In this document: positions 1 to 8,562 of the stretch, one piece after another
Layout of the letters: every line of letters starts with the position of its first letter
Position numbering within the stretch: the stretch's first letter is position 1
DNA from: Kitasatospora sp. Root107
GTDB taxonomy: Bacteria; Actinomycetota; Actinomycetes; Streptomycetales; Streptomycetaceae
Direction of reading: 5' to 3'
DNA: 64,000 bases
Assembly: GCF_001424875.1 (NCBI RefSeq)
Contig: NZ_LMCT01000001.1
Coordinates: forward strand, 351,652 to 415,651
The notes under the pieces: model-generated
The model's database searches: none
What the model saw: only the letters and a program-made list of their open reading frames with translations
What the model was told of the DNA's origin: nothing
Translations under genes and position numbers: made by a program

Positions 1-675
1 GTGGAGGTGCGCCTCGACCTCGTCGATCAGCACCACGCCGGGCACCGGCACCGTCGGCGGCGTGCCGTCGATCACCAACTCCTGCTCCGGGTGCGCCTGG
101 TGGATCCGGGCCAGCAGGTCGAGCACCAGACCGACGGCCGCCGCCAGGCCGCCGCCGAGCGGGTGCTCCGTCCCGCCGCAGTCGACCTGGAGCCCGTCGC
201 TGTCGATCCGGCCGATCCGGTACCCGGAGGGCAGCAGCCCGTCGTCGAGCAGCGCACGGACCCCGGCCACCAGCTCGACCGCGCCGGGCTGACGCTCCAG
301 GGCCTGCAGTTGCTGGCCGGCCAACCAGCCGATGCCCTCGGTGAGTTCACGCCGAGCGGGGTAACCGGCCCAGAAGCCGAGCACGCCGTTGCGCCGGGCG
401 GTGATGCCGTCCTCCGTCCGGCTGACCCGCCAGTGCGCGCCGTCCAGCCGGATGCCGCCCTCGTCCTCGCCCGGCGCCAACCAGCCCGCCGGGTCGGTCT
501 CCTCACCCAGGGCGGCCGCGAGGGCCGCCAGCAGGGTGGTCTTGCCCGCACCGTTCGGCCCGGCCAGCACCGTCCAGCCGGCGTGCGAGCCGTCCGGCCT
601 GGTGAGGTCGAGATCGACGTTCCTGACACCCCGGAAGCCGCGCAGGTTCTCCACTTCGAGCCTGGAGACGTACAT
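1..675 (-). CDS. AAA/ABC-type ATPase, C-terminus cut by window edge
   Basis: This is the N-terminal 225 codons of an ATPase that continues past the left edge. The protein starts MYVSRLEVENLRGFRGV, the usual opening of RecF/ABC-like AAA_15/AAA_21 ATPases. A Walker A loop GPNGAGKTT follows near residue 40, and a Walker B stretch VVLIDEVEAH is the last thing visible. Such proteins bind and hydrolyse ATP and often act on DNA or partner with nucleases; nothing here identifies the partner. The start is the ATG at 675. The next gene to the right, oxyR, reads the same way about 115 bases upstream and looks independent. A specific function cannot be given without the missing half. Confidence 0.8.
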   Translation of the reverse strand, partial: MYVSRLEVENLRGFRGVRNVDLDLTRPDGSHAGWTVLAGPNGAGKTTLLAALAAALGEETDPAGWLAPGEDEGGIRLDGAHWRVSRTEDGITARRNGVLGFWAGYPARRELTEGIGWLAGQQLQALERQPGAVELVAGVRALLDDGLLPSGYRIGRIDSDGLQVDCGGTEHPLGGGLAAAVGLVLDLLARIHQAHPEQELVIDGTPPTVPVPGVVLIDEVEAHLH

Positions 676-789
676 CCGCCCACCCCTCCCCGATCACTGC
701 GGTCAGCCTAGGTAGTGATTACCCGTCACAGCACGGTCCTGACCGGCAACTCGCGGAGAACCTCCGGCGGCGGGGCGGCAAACCGCGCA

Positions 790-1728
790 TCACGGGATGA
801 TCCGCACCGGCAGCTCGACCAGCACCTCACGCAGCGCGGCGGCGAACCGTTCGTACTCCGGGGTGCGGGCCGAGCCCGGGCGGGTGGCCAGGCCGATCCG
901 GCGGCCGGGCGCCGGATCGGCGAACCGGACGGCGGCCAGCCGGTCGGTCCGGCCCGCCTCGACGTCCAGGGCGGTGGCCGGCAGCAGGGTCACCCCGAGC
1001 CCACCGGCCACCAGCTGGACCAGGGTGGAGAGCCCGGCCGCCCGGGTCGAACCGCCGGAGCCGTCCGCGCCGATCTCCCGGCAGAGGTCGAGGGCCTGGT
1101 CGCGCAGGCAGTGCCCCTCCTCCAGCAACAGCACGTCCAGGTCGAGCAGTACGTCCCGGGGCACGTCGACCCGGCCGGCCAGCTCGTGCTCGGGCGGGGT
1201 CACCAGCACGAAGTCCTCGTCGAACAGCGGAATGTCCCGGGTCGGCGAGGAGCCGCCGGAGGGCAGCGCGAGCAGCAGCACATCGAGCCGCCCGGCGGCC
1301 AGGCCGTCCAGCAGCGCGGGGGTGCGCTCCTCGTGTACATGCAGTTCGAGCTCGGGGTAGCTGCCCCGGACCAGCCGGAGCACGGTCGGCAGCAGGTACG
1401 GCGCCACGGTCGGGATCACCCCGAGGTGCAGCGGCCCGGTGAACGGCCGGCGGGCCGCCTCGACCTCCTCCGTCAGGGCGTGCAGAGCCGACAGCACCCG
1501 GCGCGCGTGATCGGCGACCCGCTCCCCCAGGGGAGTGATGATGACCTTCCGCGTCGTACGCTCGACCAGCTGCGCGCCGAGCGTCTCCTCGAGCGCGGCG
1601 ACCGCGCCGGACAGTGCGGGCTGGCTGGTGCCGCCCGCTGCGGCGGCCTCGCGGAAGTGCCGGTGTTCGGCGACCGCCAGGAAGGCCTTCAGCTGGGCGA
1701 CGGTGGGGGTACGGGGCTTGGGGCTCAC
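790..1728 (-). CDS. oxyR: LysR-family peroxide sensor OxyR
   Basis: A 312-residue LysR-type regulator: N-terminal winged helix-turn-helix (about residues 9-68) followed by a substrate-binding-like sensor domain. The peroxide-sensing cysteines of OxyR are both visible in GHCLRDQALDLC, at about C207 and C216, the same nine-residue spacing as the C199/C208 pair known from E. coli OxyR. It is divergently transcribed from ahpC-ahpD, the classic target, with about 130 bases between the two starts. It starts with GTG at 1728. The expected role is activation, or redox-dependent repression, of alkyl hydroperoxide reductase on exposure to H2O2. Assignment is by cysteine pair plus context. Confidence 0.93.
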   Translation of the reverse strand: MSPKPRTPTVAQLKAFLAVAEHRHFREAAAAGGTSQPALSGAVAALEETLGAQLVERTTRKVIITPLGERVADHARRVLSALHALTEEVEAARRPFTGPLHLGVIPTVAPYLLPTVLRLVRGSYPELELHVHEERTPALLDGLAAGRLDVLLLALPSGGSSPTRDIPLFDEDFVLVTPPEHELAGRVDVPRDVLLDLDVLLLEEGHCLRDQALDLCREIGADGSGGSTRAAGLSTLVQLVAGGLGVTLLPATALDVEAGRTDRLAAVRFADPAPGRRIGLATRPGSARTPEYERFAAALREVLVELPVRIIP

Positions 1729-1730
1729 GG

Positions 1731-1786
1731 TACTGATAACCCTCTCCGATCAGTTGGAACGAGTCTAACGATTTCCGCTATCAGTA
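1731..1786. promoter_or_regulatory. oxyR-ahpC intergenic inverted repeat, candidate OxyR operator
   Basis: TACTGATA at 1731-1738 is matched by its exact inverse TATCAGTA at 1779-1786, 40 bases apart, in the divergent promoter region. The first arm lies just upstream of the oxyR start codon. LysR regulators commonly bind paired half-sites in such a position, so this is a candidate OxyR control site. Binding is inferred, not shown. Confidence 0.5.
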
Positions 1787-1858
1787 GCCGTGTGCGACTG
1801 TGGATGTTGTCCGCATTGCGGACACTTTCCCTCAGTTTCCAAGCCTGGAGAAGCAAAC

Positions 1859-2410
1859 GTGCTGACGATCGGTGACAAGTTCCCGGAGTTCGAACTCAAC
1901 GCCTGTGTCGACCTCGACGCCGCGAACGCCTTCGCCGAGATCAACCACAAGTCGTACGAGGGCAAGTGGAAGATCGTCTTCTTCTGGCCGATGGACTTCA
2001 CCTTCGTCTGCCCGACCGAGATCGCGGCGTTCGGCAAGCTGAACGAGGAGTTCGCCGACCGTGACGCCCAGATCCTCGGTGTCTCCGGCGACTCCGAGTT
2101 CGTGCACCACGCCTGGCGCAAGGACCACAAGGACCTCCGCGACCTGCCCTTCCCGATGCTGGCCGACGTCAAGCACGACCTGATGCGGGCCTGCGGCGTC
2201 GAGGGTGCGGACGGCACCGCCCAGCGCGCGGTCTTCATCGTGGACCCGAACAACGAGATCCAGTTCGTCATGGTGACCGCCGGTTCCGTCGGCCGTAACC
2301 CGAAGGAGGTCCTGCGGGTCCTCGACGCCCTGCAGACCGACGAGCTCTGCCCGTGCAACTGGACCAAGGGCGAGGACACCCTTGACGCCCAGACCCTGCT
2401 GGCGGGCTGA
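1859..2410 (+). CDS. ahpC: Alkyl hydroperoxide reductase AhpC (peroxiredoxin)
   Basis: A 183-residue peroxiredoxin that reduces H2O2 and organic hydroperoxides in the cytoplasm. The peroxidatic cysteine is C51 in FTFVCPTE, and resolving cysteines lie in DELCPCNW near the C-terminus. I chose GTG 1859 (protein MLTIGDKFPEF...) because it has a GGAGAAGC ribosome site and fits the family N-terminus. The upstream ATG at 1790 would add a cysteine-rich 23-residue extension not typical of AhpC. ahpD follows after three bases, so the two are co-transcribed. AhpD is the known electron donor of AhpC in actinobacteria. Control by the divergent oxyR is expected. Confidence 0.95.
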   Translation: MLTIGDKFPEFELNACVDLDAANAFAEINHKSYEGKWKIVFFWPMDFTFVCPTEIAAFGKLNEEFADRDAQILGVSGDSEFVHHAWRKDHKDLRDLPFPMLADVKHDLMRACGVEGADGTAQRAVFIVDPNNEIQFVMVTAGSVGRNPKEVLRVLDALQTDELCPCNWTKGEDTLDAQTLLAG

Positions 2411-2413
2411 CCG

Positions 2414-2956
2414 ATGGCACTGGACGAGCTCAAGGCCGCCCTGCCGGACTACGCCAAGGACCTCAAGCTCAACCTGAGCGCGGTCATAGGCAACTCGGAT
2501 CTGCCCGCACAGCAGCTCTGGGGCACCGTGCTCTCCTGCGCCATGGCGACCCGCTCGCCGGCGGTGCTCCGTGAGCTGGAGCCCGTCGCCAAGGCCGAGC
2601 TGAGCCCGGCGGCGTACAACGCCGCCAAGGGTGCGGCCGCCGTCATGGGCATGAACAACGTCTACTACCGGACCACCCACCTGCTCTCCGACAAGGAGTA
2701 CAGCGGGATGCGGGCCGGGCTGCGGATGAACATCATCGGCACGCCGGGCGTGGAGAAGGCCGACTTCGAGCTGTGGTGCTTCGCGGTCTCCGCGATCAAC
2801 GGCTGCGGTCAGTGCCTCGACTCGCACGAGGGCGTGCTCCGCAAGGCGGGCGTCGACCGCGAGGTCATCCAGGCCTCGATCAAGATCGCGGCGGTGCTCC
2901 AGGCCGTGGCGGCCACCCTCGACTCCGAGGCTGTGCTGGCTGCCGCACTGATCTGA
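2414..2956 (+). CDS. ahpD: Alkyl hydroperoxidase AhpD
   Basis: A 180-residue all-helical carboxymuconolactone-decarboxylase-fold protein. The redox centre CGQC with a downstream histidine is visible in [12 protein letters not shown] (C131, C134, H138), the AhpD active site. AhpD has weak peroxidase activity and passes electrons from dihydrolipoamide to AhpC. It begins three bases after the ahpC stop, so translation is probably coupled. A long palindromic repeat lies immediately downstream and probably ends the operon. Confidence 0.95.
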   Translation: MALDELKAALPDYAKDLKLNLSAVIGNSDLPAQQLWGTVLSCAMATRSPAVLRELEPVAKAELSPAAYNAAKGAAAVMGMNNVYYRTTHLLSDKEYSGMRAGLRMNIIGTPGVEKADFELWCFAVSAINGCGQCLDSHEGVLRKAGVDREVIQASIKIAAVLQAVAATLDSEAVLAAALI

Positions 2957-2974
2957 CGGTCAGTTGCACCACCC

Positions 2975-3116
2975 CCAGGGGCTCGGGGAACTGCGAGGAG
3001 GACTGGCGCTTGGATCACATCCAAAGTGCCTGACCACCTACGTACGTGTGACCTGTTTCGAGGTCGGCGTCGCCCACGCGGCGGAGCCGCACATCAGCAG
3101 GGCCCCGAGCCCCTGG
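2975..3116 (+). repeat. Palindromic intergenic repeat, copy 1 (diverged right arm)
   Basis: First of three related elements in the window (others at 30257-30372 and 58126-58244). It begins CCAGGGGCTCGGGGAACTGC and ends CCCCGAGCCCCTGG, so the ends can pair. The interior keeps AAAGTGCCTGACCA and GAGGTCGGCGTCGC, shared with the other copies. This copy differs: the right arm has lost the GCAGTTC stretch and gained a segment with a GCGGC-GGA-GCCGC hairpin. It sits between the converging ends of ahpD and the AI-2E-type permease gene, where it could act as a two-way terminator. Confidence 0.85.
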
Positions 3117-3133
3117 TCTGTTGCCCCGTCCCC

Positions 3134-4426
3134 TCAGTGGGAGCGTGCTGCTTCGAGGGCTTCGAAGACCTGTTGGCCCGCCGCGGCGCGGCGGCGGAGG
3201 TGGACCACCACGGCGTTGGTGACGGCGATCAGGGGGACGGAGACGATCGCGCCGCCGATGCCGCCGACGATGGTGCCGGCCGCGACTCCGAGGACCACGG
3301 CCAGCGGGTGGACCCGGACCGCGCGGCCGAGGATCAGCGGCTGGAGCAGGTGCCCCTCGATCTGCTGCACCGCGACCAGCACCACCATCACCATCAGCGC
3401 GGTGAACGGCCCCTGGGTCACCAGCGCGATCAGCACCGCGATGGTCCCGGTGACGAGTGCGCCGACCAGCGGCACGAAGGCCCCGAGGAAGACGATCACG
3501 GCCAGCGGCAGCGCCAGTTGGACGCCGAGCAGCTGGATGCCGATCCCGATGCAGAGCGCGTCGATGAAGGCCACGCAGACGGTGCCGCGCACGTACGCGG
3601 TCAGGGTGGCCCAGGCCTTCGGGCCCGCGCCCGCCATCGCGTAGCGGGACTGCCGGGGCAGCATGCCGATGGCCCAGCCCCAGATCTTGGCGCCGTCGTA
3701 GAGCAGGAAGAACGTGGTGAAGGCGGTGAGCACCACGCCGGTCAGCACCTCGACCGCGATGGTCACGCCGGTGAACCCGGCGGAGGTGATCTGCTCGGAG
3801 TTGGTGCCGATCGCGGTGGAGATCTGCTTGGCGAAGTCGGTGATCTGCTGCTCCGTCAGGTGCAGCGGTCCGGTGACCAGCCAGTCCCGGATCCGTTCGA
3901 CGCCCTCCTGGACCTGGTCGGTGACCGAGTGCAGGTTGGTGGTCACCTGCCACACCACGAACCAGCCGACCAGGCCGATCCCGGCCACCCCGCTCAGGAA
4001 CGTTCCTGCCGCCGCCACCGAGCGCGGTACGCCGTGCCGGCGCAGCCAGGAGACGGTCGGCTCCAGCAGGGCGGAGATCAGCAGGGCGGCCAGCACCGCG
4101 AAGGCGACCAGCCGGAGCATGTCGACCACTTCGAAGAGCAGGTAGAGCGCAGCGGCCAGCAGCAGCAACCGCCAGGTCGACTCGGCCGCCACCCGCAGGC
4201 TCCAGGGCACCGCCTCGGCCGGGGTGGCCGGGCGTGGTGCGTGGTACTCGCGGACCGGCTCGGGCTTGATCTCTACCACCACCGGCTCGGGTTCACGGGG
4301 TGCCGGGAGCGGCTCCTCCGGTTGCTGCTCGTTGCGTGCGGCCGCCACCGCAGCCCGCTGCTGGAGCTCGCTGCCCAGCCGGACCGCCGCCCGCGATATC
4401 CACCAGCCCTGTGCCACCCAGACCAC
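3134..4426 (-). CDS. AI-2E/PerM-family membrane transporter
   Basis: A 430-residue polytopic membrane protein of the AI-2 exporter (PerM/YdiK/TqsA) family. After a charged Pro/Glu-rich cytoplasmic N-terminus there is a first hydrophobic pair (LLLLAAALYLLFEVVDMLRL, then an AVLAALLISALLEP segment), a soluble loop of about 100 residues, and a C-terminal block with GAFVPLVGALVTG and EGHLLQPLILGRAV, the family signature. Substrates of actinobacterial members are unknown. The open frame runs upstream to 4633, but that part is arginine-rich and unlike the family. GTG 4426 has a good GGGGAG site, so I start there. It converges on ahpD. Confidence 0.85.
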   Translation of the reverse strand: MVWVAQGWWISRAAVRLGSELQQRAAVAAARNEQQPEEPLPAPREPEPVVVEIKPEPVREYHAPRPATPAEAVPWSLRVAAESTWRLLLLAAALYLLFEVVDMLRLVAFAVLAALLISALLEPTVSWLRRHGVPRSVAAAGTFLSGVAGIGLVGWFVVWQVTTNLHSVTDQVQEGVERIRDWLVTGPLHLTEQQITDFAKQISTAIGTNSEQITSAGFTGVTIAVEVLTGVVLTAFTTFFLLYDGAKIWGWAIGMLPRQSRYAMAGAGPKAWATLTAYVRGTVCVAFIDALCIGIGIQLLGVQLALPLAVIVFLGAFVPLVGALVTGTIAVLIALVTQGPFTALMVMVVLVAVQQIEGHLLQPLILGRAVRVHPLAVVLGVAAGTIVGGIGGAIVSVPLIAVTNAVVVHLRRRAAAGQQVFEALEAARSH

Positions 4427-4750
4427 CGCTCCCCGTTCGCGCCGTGGGTCCCGCCACGGCCGTCCGGGACGACGGTACCGGGCGGAGAGGGGGCAGCACC
4501 CGGGAGTTCGGCGGTAGCGATCCGACAAACCGTCACACATCACCAGGTTTCGATCCCCCTGAATGCGGGGAAGGGCCCCTTTGCACGGACCAACCGTCCG
4601 CGGACCGGCCGCTCCGGAGCAACCAGGACCCACTCCGGGGCGTCGCGTACCGCACCCAGGACCGCACCGCCCGAGGCGCGCTGGTCAGCCGGCCCGGGCG
4701 GCGCGGCCCGCCTCTGCGGGCGTTGGCTCTGCGGGCACCCGGAGACGACG

Positions 4751-4781
4751 ACGGCCCCGATCCCAGCGGGATCGGGGCCGT
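4751..4781 (-). terminator. Hairpin terminator after SLT transglycosylase gene
   Basis: Perfect 14-bp stem ACGGCCCCGATCCC / GGGATCGGGGCCGT with a 3-nt loop, 22 bases past the stop of the gene at 4803-5483. Confidence 0.8.
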
Positions 4782-4802
4782 ACGTGTGGTCTGACGGTGT
4801 GT

Positions 4803-5483
4803 CTAGTACCAGTGGTGCGACTGCCAGAACGACCACGCGCCGCAGGGCGAGCCGTAGCGGCTGTTCATGTAGTTCAGGCCCCACTTGATCTGGGTCGCGG
4901 GGTTGGTCCGCCAGTCGGCGCCGGCCGAGGCCATCTTGGTGCCGGGCAGCGCCTGGACCAGGCCGTAGGCACCGGAGCTGGGGTTGCTGGCGGTGTAGTC
5001 CCAGCCGCTCTCGCGCTTCACGATCTGGCTGAAGCACTGGAACTGGGTCTGGTCGCCGACGATCTGGAGTGCCATCTCCTGGACCGAGCCCGGGCTGACG
5101 GGGGTCATCACGGAGCGCGCCTTGGCGCGGTTCGCGGCCTCCTCGTCGGCCTTGCGCTTCGCCTCGGCGGCCTTGGCGGCCTTCTCGGCGTCGGCCTTGG
5201 CCTGCGCGTCGGCAGCGGCCTTCAGGCGCGCGGCCTCCTCGGCAGCCTTCTTGGCCGCGGCGTCGGCGGACGCCTGCTGAGCGTTCGCCTGAGCGGTGAA
5301 GTGGTCGCTGACGGCCTGCGCCTGGGCACCGATCGGGACGTCCTGGAGCAGGGTGGCTCCGGCGACGTCGACCGTCTGGGTCTGCGTGCCCTCGCTGCCC
5401 GAGGCCACACCCACGACGGCACCGACAGCGGTGACGGCGGTGGCTGAGGCGACAGCAACTCCCCGGACCGAGATCCGAGTCAC
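4803..5483 (-). CDS. Secreted SLT-type lytic transglycosylase
   Basis: A 226-residue exported wall enzyme. The N-terminus VTRISVRGVAVASATAV is a signal-like hydrophobic segment. An Ala/Lys-rich coiled region (about residues 65-130) follows, and a C-terminal lysozyme-like SLT domain with QIVKRESGWD (catalytic Glu), GAYGLVQALPGTKM and QIKWGLNYMNSRYGSPCGAW. Such enzymes cleave the glycan strands of peptidoglycan. I start at GTG 5483, which has GGAAGG upstream; the frame is open to 5603 but that part has no signal and overlaps the folded leader. The long untranslated leader with several hairpins suggests RNA-level control. Confidence 0.88.
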   Translation of the reverse strand: MTRISVRGVAVASATAVTAVGAVVGVASGSEGTQTQTVDVAGATLLQDVPIGAQAQAVSDHFTAQANAQQASADAAAKKAAEEAARLKAAADAQAKADAEKAAKAAEAKRKADEEAANRAKARSVMTPVSPGSVQEMALQIVGDQTQFQCFSQIVKRESGWDYTASNPSSGAYGLVQALPGTKMASAGADWRTNPATQIKWGLNYMNSRYGSPCGAWSFWQSHHWY

Positions 5484-5512
5484 ATGGTTTCCTTCCGGCG
5501 TCGCCCCGTACA

Positions 5513-5699
5513 CGTGACCGCTGGGGGCGCAACATGCCCCTGATCGCTGGTCTCCATGATGGTGCTGGTCACGGGAGACACGGGCCCGGCACCGGACCGG
5601 CAAGTGCCGGATCGGCGTTTCGTTCGGGCGGCGTACGGCTCATCCTTGTTCAGTTGTCCACCCGATAACCGGAGTTGTCGGGTGATATGTGCCGTACGC
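5513..5699 (-). ncRNA. Structured 5' leader of SLT gene, class unknown
   Basis: On the minus strand this untranslated stretch contains nested pairings. GCGTACGGC pairs with GCCGTACGC (5631-5639 with 5691-5699) around an inner hairpin CACCCGA.../...TCGGGTG (5659-5684). CGTGACC pairs with GGTCACG (5567-5573 with 5513-5519) around a GGGGC/GCCCC hairpin, close to the ribosome site. A CCGGCA/TGCCGG hairpin lies between. The pairings are seen; that they form an RNA switch is inference. It lacks the conserved 3' core of the ydaO-type riboswitch found elsewhere in the window. Confidence 0.45.
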
Positions 5700-5835
5700 G
5701 GGGCCTGACAGAACCCTCACCATGCCGCACGGGGACGGGTCAACGCAATTCCCGGTTGCGTGGCGCATCTCACAGACTTCGCGACCAGCACGTTTGCCCG
5801 AGAGCTCGGCGAAGGTCCGTCAGATGTGGTGACAG

Positions 5836-5870
5836 CAGCGGGACCTGATACTTCGTACCAGGTCCCGCTG
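5836..5870 (-). terminator. Hairpin terminator after phoH gene
   Basis: CAGCGGGACCTG pairs with CAGGTCCCGCTG around a short loop containing TTCG, just past the end of the PhoH gene. The remaining sequence between here and the SLT leader (5700-5835) shows no gene and is presumably the SLT promoter region. Confidence 0.75.
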
Positions 5871-5902
5871 TCCGGTTCTGCCCCGTTATGACCAGGGTTG
5901 GC

Positions 5903-7237
5903 CTAGGGGTTCACGTCCTCCAGCAGCTCCGTCACCAGCGCCGCGATCGGCGAGCGCTCCGAGCGGGTCAGCGTGATGTGGGCGAACAACGGGTGCCCCT
6001 TCAGCTTCTCCACCACCGCGACCACTCCGTCGTACCGGCCCACCCTGAGGTTGTCGCGCTGGGCGACGTCGTGGGTGAGCACCACCCGCGAGCCCTGGCC
6101 GATCCGGGACAGCACGGTGAGCAGGACGTTCCGCTCCAGCGACTGCGCCTCGTCCACGATCACGAAGGCGTCGTGCAGCGACCGGCCCCGGATATGGGTG
6201 AGTGGGAGGACCTCCAGCATCCCGCGGGAGATCACCTCCTCGATCACGGCCGGGGTGGTGACGGCCGAGAGGGTGTCGAAGACCGCCTGCGCCCAGGGGC
6301 TCATCTTCTCCGACTCGGAACCGGGCAGATAGCCCAACTCCTGCCCACCGACCGCGTAGAGCGGCCGGAAGACCATCACCTTCCGGTGCTGCTGCCGCTC
6401 CAGCACCGCCTCCAGGCCGGCGCACAGCGCCAACGCGGACTTGCCGGTACCCGCCCGGCCGCCCATCGAGACGATCCCCACCTCCTGGTCGAGCAGCAGA
6501 TCGAGGGCGACCCGCTGCTCGGCGCTCCGGCCGCGCAGCCCGAACACCTCCCGGTCGCCCCGGACCAGCCGGACCCGGCCGTCCTGGGTGACCCGGCCGA
6601 GGGCCCGGCCGCGCTCCGAGGTGAGCACCAGCCCGGTGTGCACCGGGAGCTCCTCCGCGCCCTGCACGTCCACCGCGAGGTCGTGGCCCGCGCCGAACAG
6701 CGCGTCCACCTGGTCGCCGGAGACCTGCAGTTCGGACATTCCGGTCCAACCGGAGGTGATCGCCAGCTCGGCGCGGTACTCCTCGGCGAGCAGGCCGACC
6801 GCACTGGCCTTGATCCGCATCGGCAGATCCTTGGAGACGACAGTGACGTCGTACCCCTCGGCCTGCAGGTTGCGCGCGACGGCGAGGATTCTGGTGTCCG
6901 CCTCACCGCCGCCGAGCCGGTAGCCGGCCGGGAGCACCGAGGTGTCCGAGTGGTTGAGCTCCACCCGGATGCTGCCACCGAGCTCGCCGACCGGAATCGG
7001 CTCGTCCAGGCGCCCGAAGCGGACCCGGAAGTCGTCCAGCAGCCTGAGCGCCTGGCGGGCGAAGTAGCCCAGCTCCGGATGGTGCCGCTTGGCCTCCAAC
7101 TCCGTGACCACGACCACGGGGAGGACGACCTCGTGCTCCTCGAAACGGGTCATGGCGAGTGGGTCCGCCAGGAGCACGCTGGTGTCGAGAACGTACGTGC
7201 GCCGGTCTGGTGTCCGGCGGCTCTTTGTACTGACCAC
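5903..7237 (-). CDS. PhoH-family ATPase with N-terminal PIN domain
   Basis: A 444-residue two-domain protein of the PIN-PhoH (PhoH2) type. The PIN ribonuclease-like domain occupies about residues 14-150, with acidic residues in [12 protein letters not shown] and [10 protein letters not shown]. The PhoH ATPase/helicase-like domain has Walker [11 protein letters not shown] and Walker [15 protein letters not shown]-PhoH proteins from mycobacteria are reported to be ATP-dependent RNA unwinding and cleaving enzymes. The gene starts with GTG 7237 behind a GGAGG site and is monocistronic by spacing. The role in the cell is inferred from family, not from neighbours. Confidence 0.9.
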   Translation of the reverse strand: MVSTKSRRTPDRRTYVLDTSVLLADPLAMTRFEEHEVVLPVVVVTELEAKRHHPELGYFARQALRLLDDFRVRFGRLDEPIPVGELGGSIRVELNHSDTSVLPAGYRLGGGEADTRILAVARNLQAEGYDVTVVSKDLPMRIKASAVGLLAEEYRAELAITSGWTGMSELQVSGDQVDALFGAGHDLAVDVQGAEELPVHTGLVLTSERGRALGRVTQDGRVRLVRGDREVFGLRGRSAEQRVALDLLLDQEVGIVSMGGRAGTGKSALALCAGLEAVLERQQHRKVMVFRPLYAVGGQELGYLPGSESEKMSPWAQAVFDTLSAVTTPAVIEEVISRGMLEVLPLTHIRGRSLHDAFVIVDEAQSLERNVLLTVLSRIGQGSRVVLTHDVAQRDNLRVGRYDGVVAVVEKLKGHPLFAHITLTRSERSPIAALVTELLEDVNP

Positions 7238-7419
7238 TAGGCCTCCAGAGCGGATGACCCTGCGTCACCCGCGGCATGCCGGTCCCCGCGACCCCGGTTG
7301 GCCGGAGTACCGGTCTGACAGGGGTATTCCCAGGCGAACCGCGCCGCGAACCCAACGGCGGATCATCGTTGGTTAACTTTCGGTGCGTCAGCTCGAAGCC
7401 CAGGCCAGGGCCCTACGCC

Positions 7420-8214
7420 TCAGAGACCGAGGCGACGGTTCCTCAGCTGGAAGTCGCGCAGGGCCCGGAGGAAGTCGACCTTGCGGAAGGCCGGCCAGTA
7501 GGCCTCGCAGAAGTAGAACTCGCTGTGTGCGCTCTGCCAGAGCAGGAAGCCGGACAGCCGCTGCTCGCCCGAGGTGCGGATCACCAGGTCGGGGTCGGGC
7601 TGGCCCTTGGTGTAGAGGTGTTCGGCGATGTGCTCGACGTCGAGGATCTCGGCGAGCTCCTCGATCGAGGTGCCCCGGCCCGCGTGCTCCTGGAGCAGCG
7701 AGCGGACCGCGTCGGCGATCTCGTGCCGGCCGCCGTACCCGACGGCGACGTTGACGGTGATGCCGTCGATGCCGGAGGTGGCCTCGGCGGCCTCCTTGAG
7801 CACGTCGGAGGTCCGGGACGGGAGCAGGTCGAGCGCGCCGACCGGGTGGACCTTCCAGCGCCCGTCGGCGGCGAGCCGCCGGACGGTGTCCTCGATGATC
7901 CCGAGCAGCGGCACCAACTCGTCGGCCGGGCGGGAGAGGTTGTCGGTGGAGAGCATCCAGAGCGTGACCACCTGGACGTGCGTCTCGTCGCACCAGCCCA
8001 GGAACTCGCTGATCTTGTCCGCACCGCGCTGGTGTCCGTCGGCCGTGGTGCCGCCGGTGGCGCGGGCCCAGCGGCGGTTGCCGTCCAGGATCACGCCGAT
8101 GTGGTGCGGGGTGTTGGCGAGGTGGACCTCGACCCGGCGGCCGTAGAGCCGGTAGGCGTTGTCCAGCATGGTTCGGAGACCCGGCGTGCGCTCCACCACG
8201 TCCCGCAGACCCAT
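7420..8214 (-). CDS. uppS: Isoprenyl transferase (cis-prenyl diphosphate synthase)
   Basis: A 264-residue cis-prenyltransferase that condenses isopentenyl diphosphate onto an allylic diphosphate to make the polyprenyl carrier for wall polymers. The signature HHIGVILDGNRRWAR holds the catalytic Asp at residue 44. The C-terminal IRTSGEQRLSGFLLWQSAHS and the ending REF-like segment FYFCEAYWPAFRKVDFL bind the diphosphate and metal. I start at ATG 8214 behind GGAGGG; the frame is open further upstream without support. Streptomyces often carry two paralogues, so this could make a shorter or alternative polyprenyl product. Confidence 0.9.
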   Translation of the reverse strand: MGLRDVVERTPGLRTMLDNAYRLYGRRVEVHLANTPHHIGVILDGNRRWARATGGTTADGHQRGADKISEFLGWCDETHVQVVTLWMLSTDNLSRPADELVPLLGIIEDTVRRLAADGRWKVHPVGALDLLPSRTSDVLKEAAEATSGIDGITVNVAVGYGGRHEIADAVRSLLQEHAGRGTSIEELAEILDVEHIAEHLYTKGQPDPDLVIRTSGEQRLSGFLLWQSAHSEFYFCEAYWPAFRKVDFLRALRDFQLRNRRLGL

Positions 8215-8412
8215 GTGTTCGGCCCCTCCGTGCTCGGTCCCCTCGGGTACGGCAAATACCCTCGCGCAGCCTACTCCCGGACCGGTCCGCACGGTAAAGC
8301 CGCAGGTACCGAAGGTGTCACGGCCCGAAATCGGCGATGTGACGCCGGACACGGAACGGTCTCCGGTTCCTTAAATGTCCCGTAAGCCGACGCCGACTTC
8401 TTGACGCTTGCC

Positions 8413-8428
8413 AATGGTCTAGTCCAGC
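8413..8428 (+). promoter_or_regulatory. DasR-type operator (dre) upstream of chitinase
   Basis: TGGTCTAGTCCA at 8415-8426 differs by one base from the palindromic core TGGTCTAGACCA of sites bound by DasR, the GntR-family regulator that senses GlcNAc metabolites in Streptomyces. It lies about 135 bases upstream of the chitinase start, in an otherwise gene-free stretch (8215-8562) next to a TTGACG -35-like box at 8401. Chitinase genes are known DasR targets, so site and gene fit each other. Confidence 0.75.
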
Positions 8429-8562
8429 TTTTGACCGAGGGCAGCAACCACCCCACAGGTCGCCGCCCTCTCCAACCCTGCTGTCGGAACTCCCCTCCCC
8501 CACACGGAGCCGCCGCGCCCCCCACCGCGGCGGCTCCTCCCCTCCCCCACAGGAGCGTCCCC

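Noticed and set aside
1790..1858. Longer AhpC starting at ATG 1790
   Set aside because: The extra residues (MCDCGCCPHCGH...) are not typical of AhpC and the GTG at 1859 has a ribosome site; the region is better read as leader and promoter.
5513..5699. ydaO-type riboswitch before the SLT gene
   Set aside because: It has hairpins but lacks the conserved CCGAACCCGACAG core and GGTGAA segments that are present at 55913-56080.
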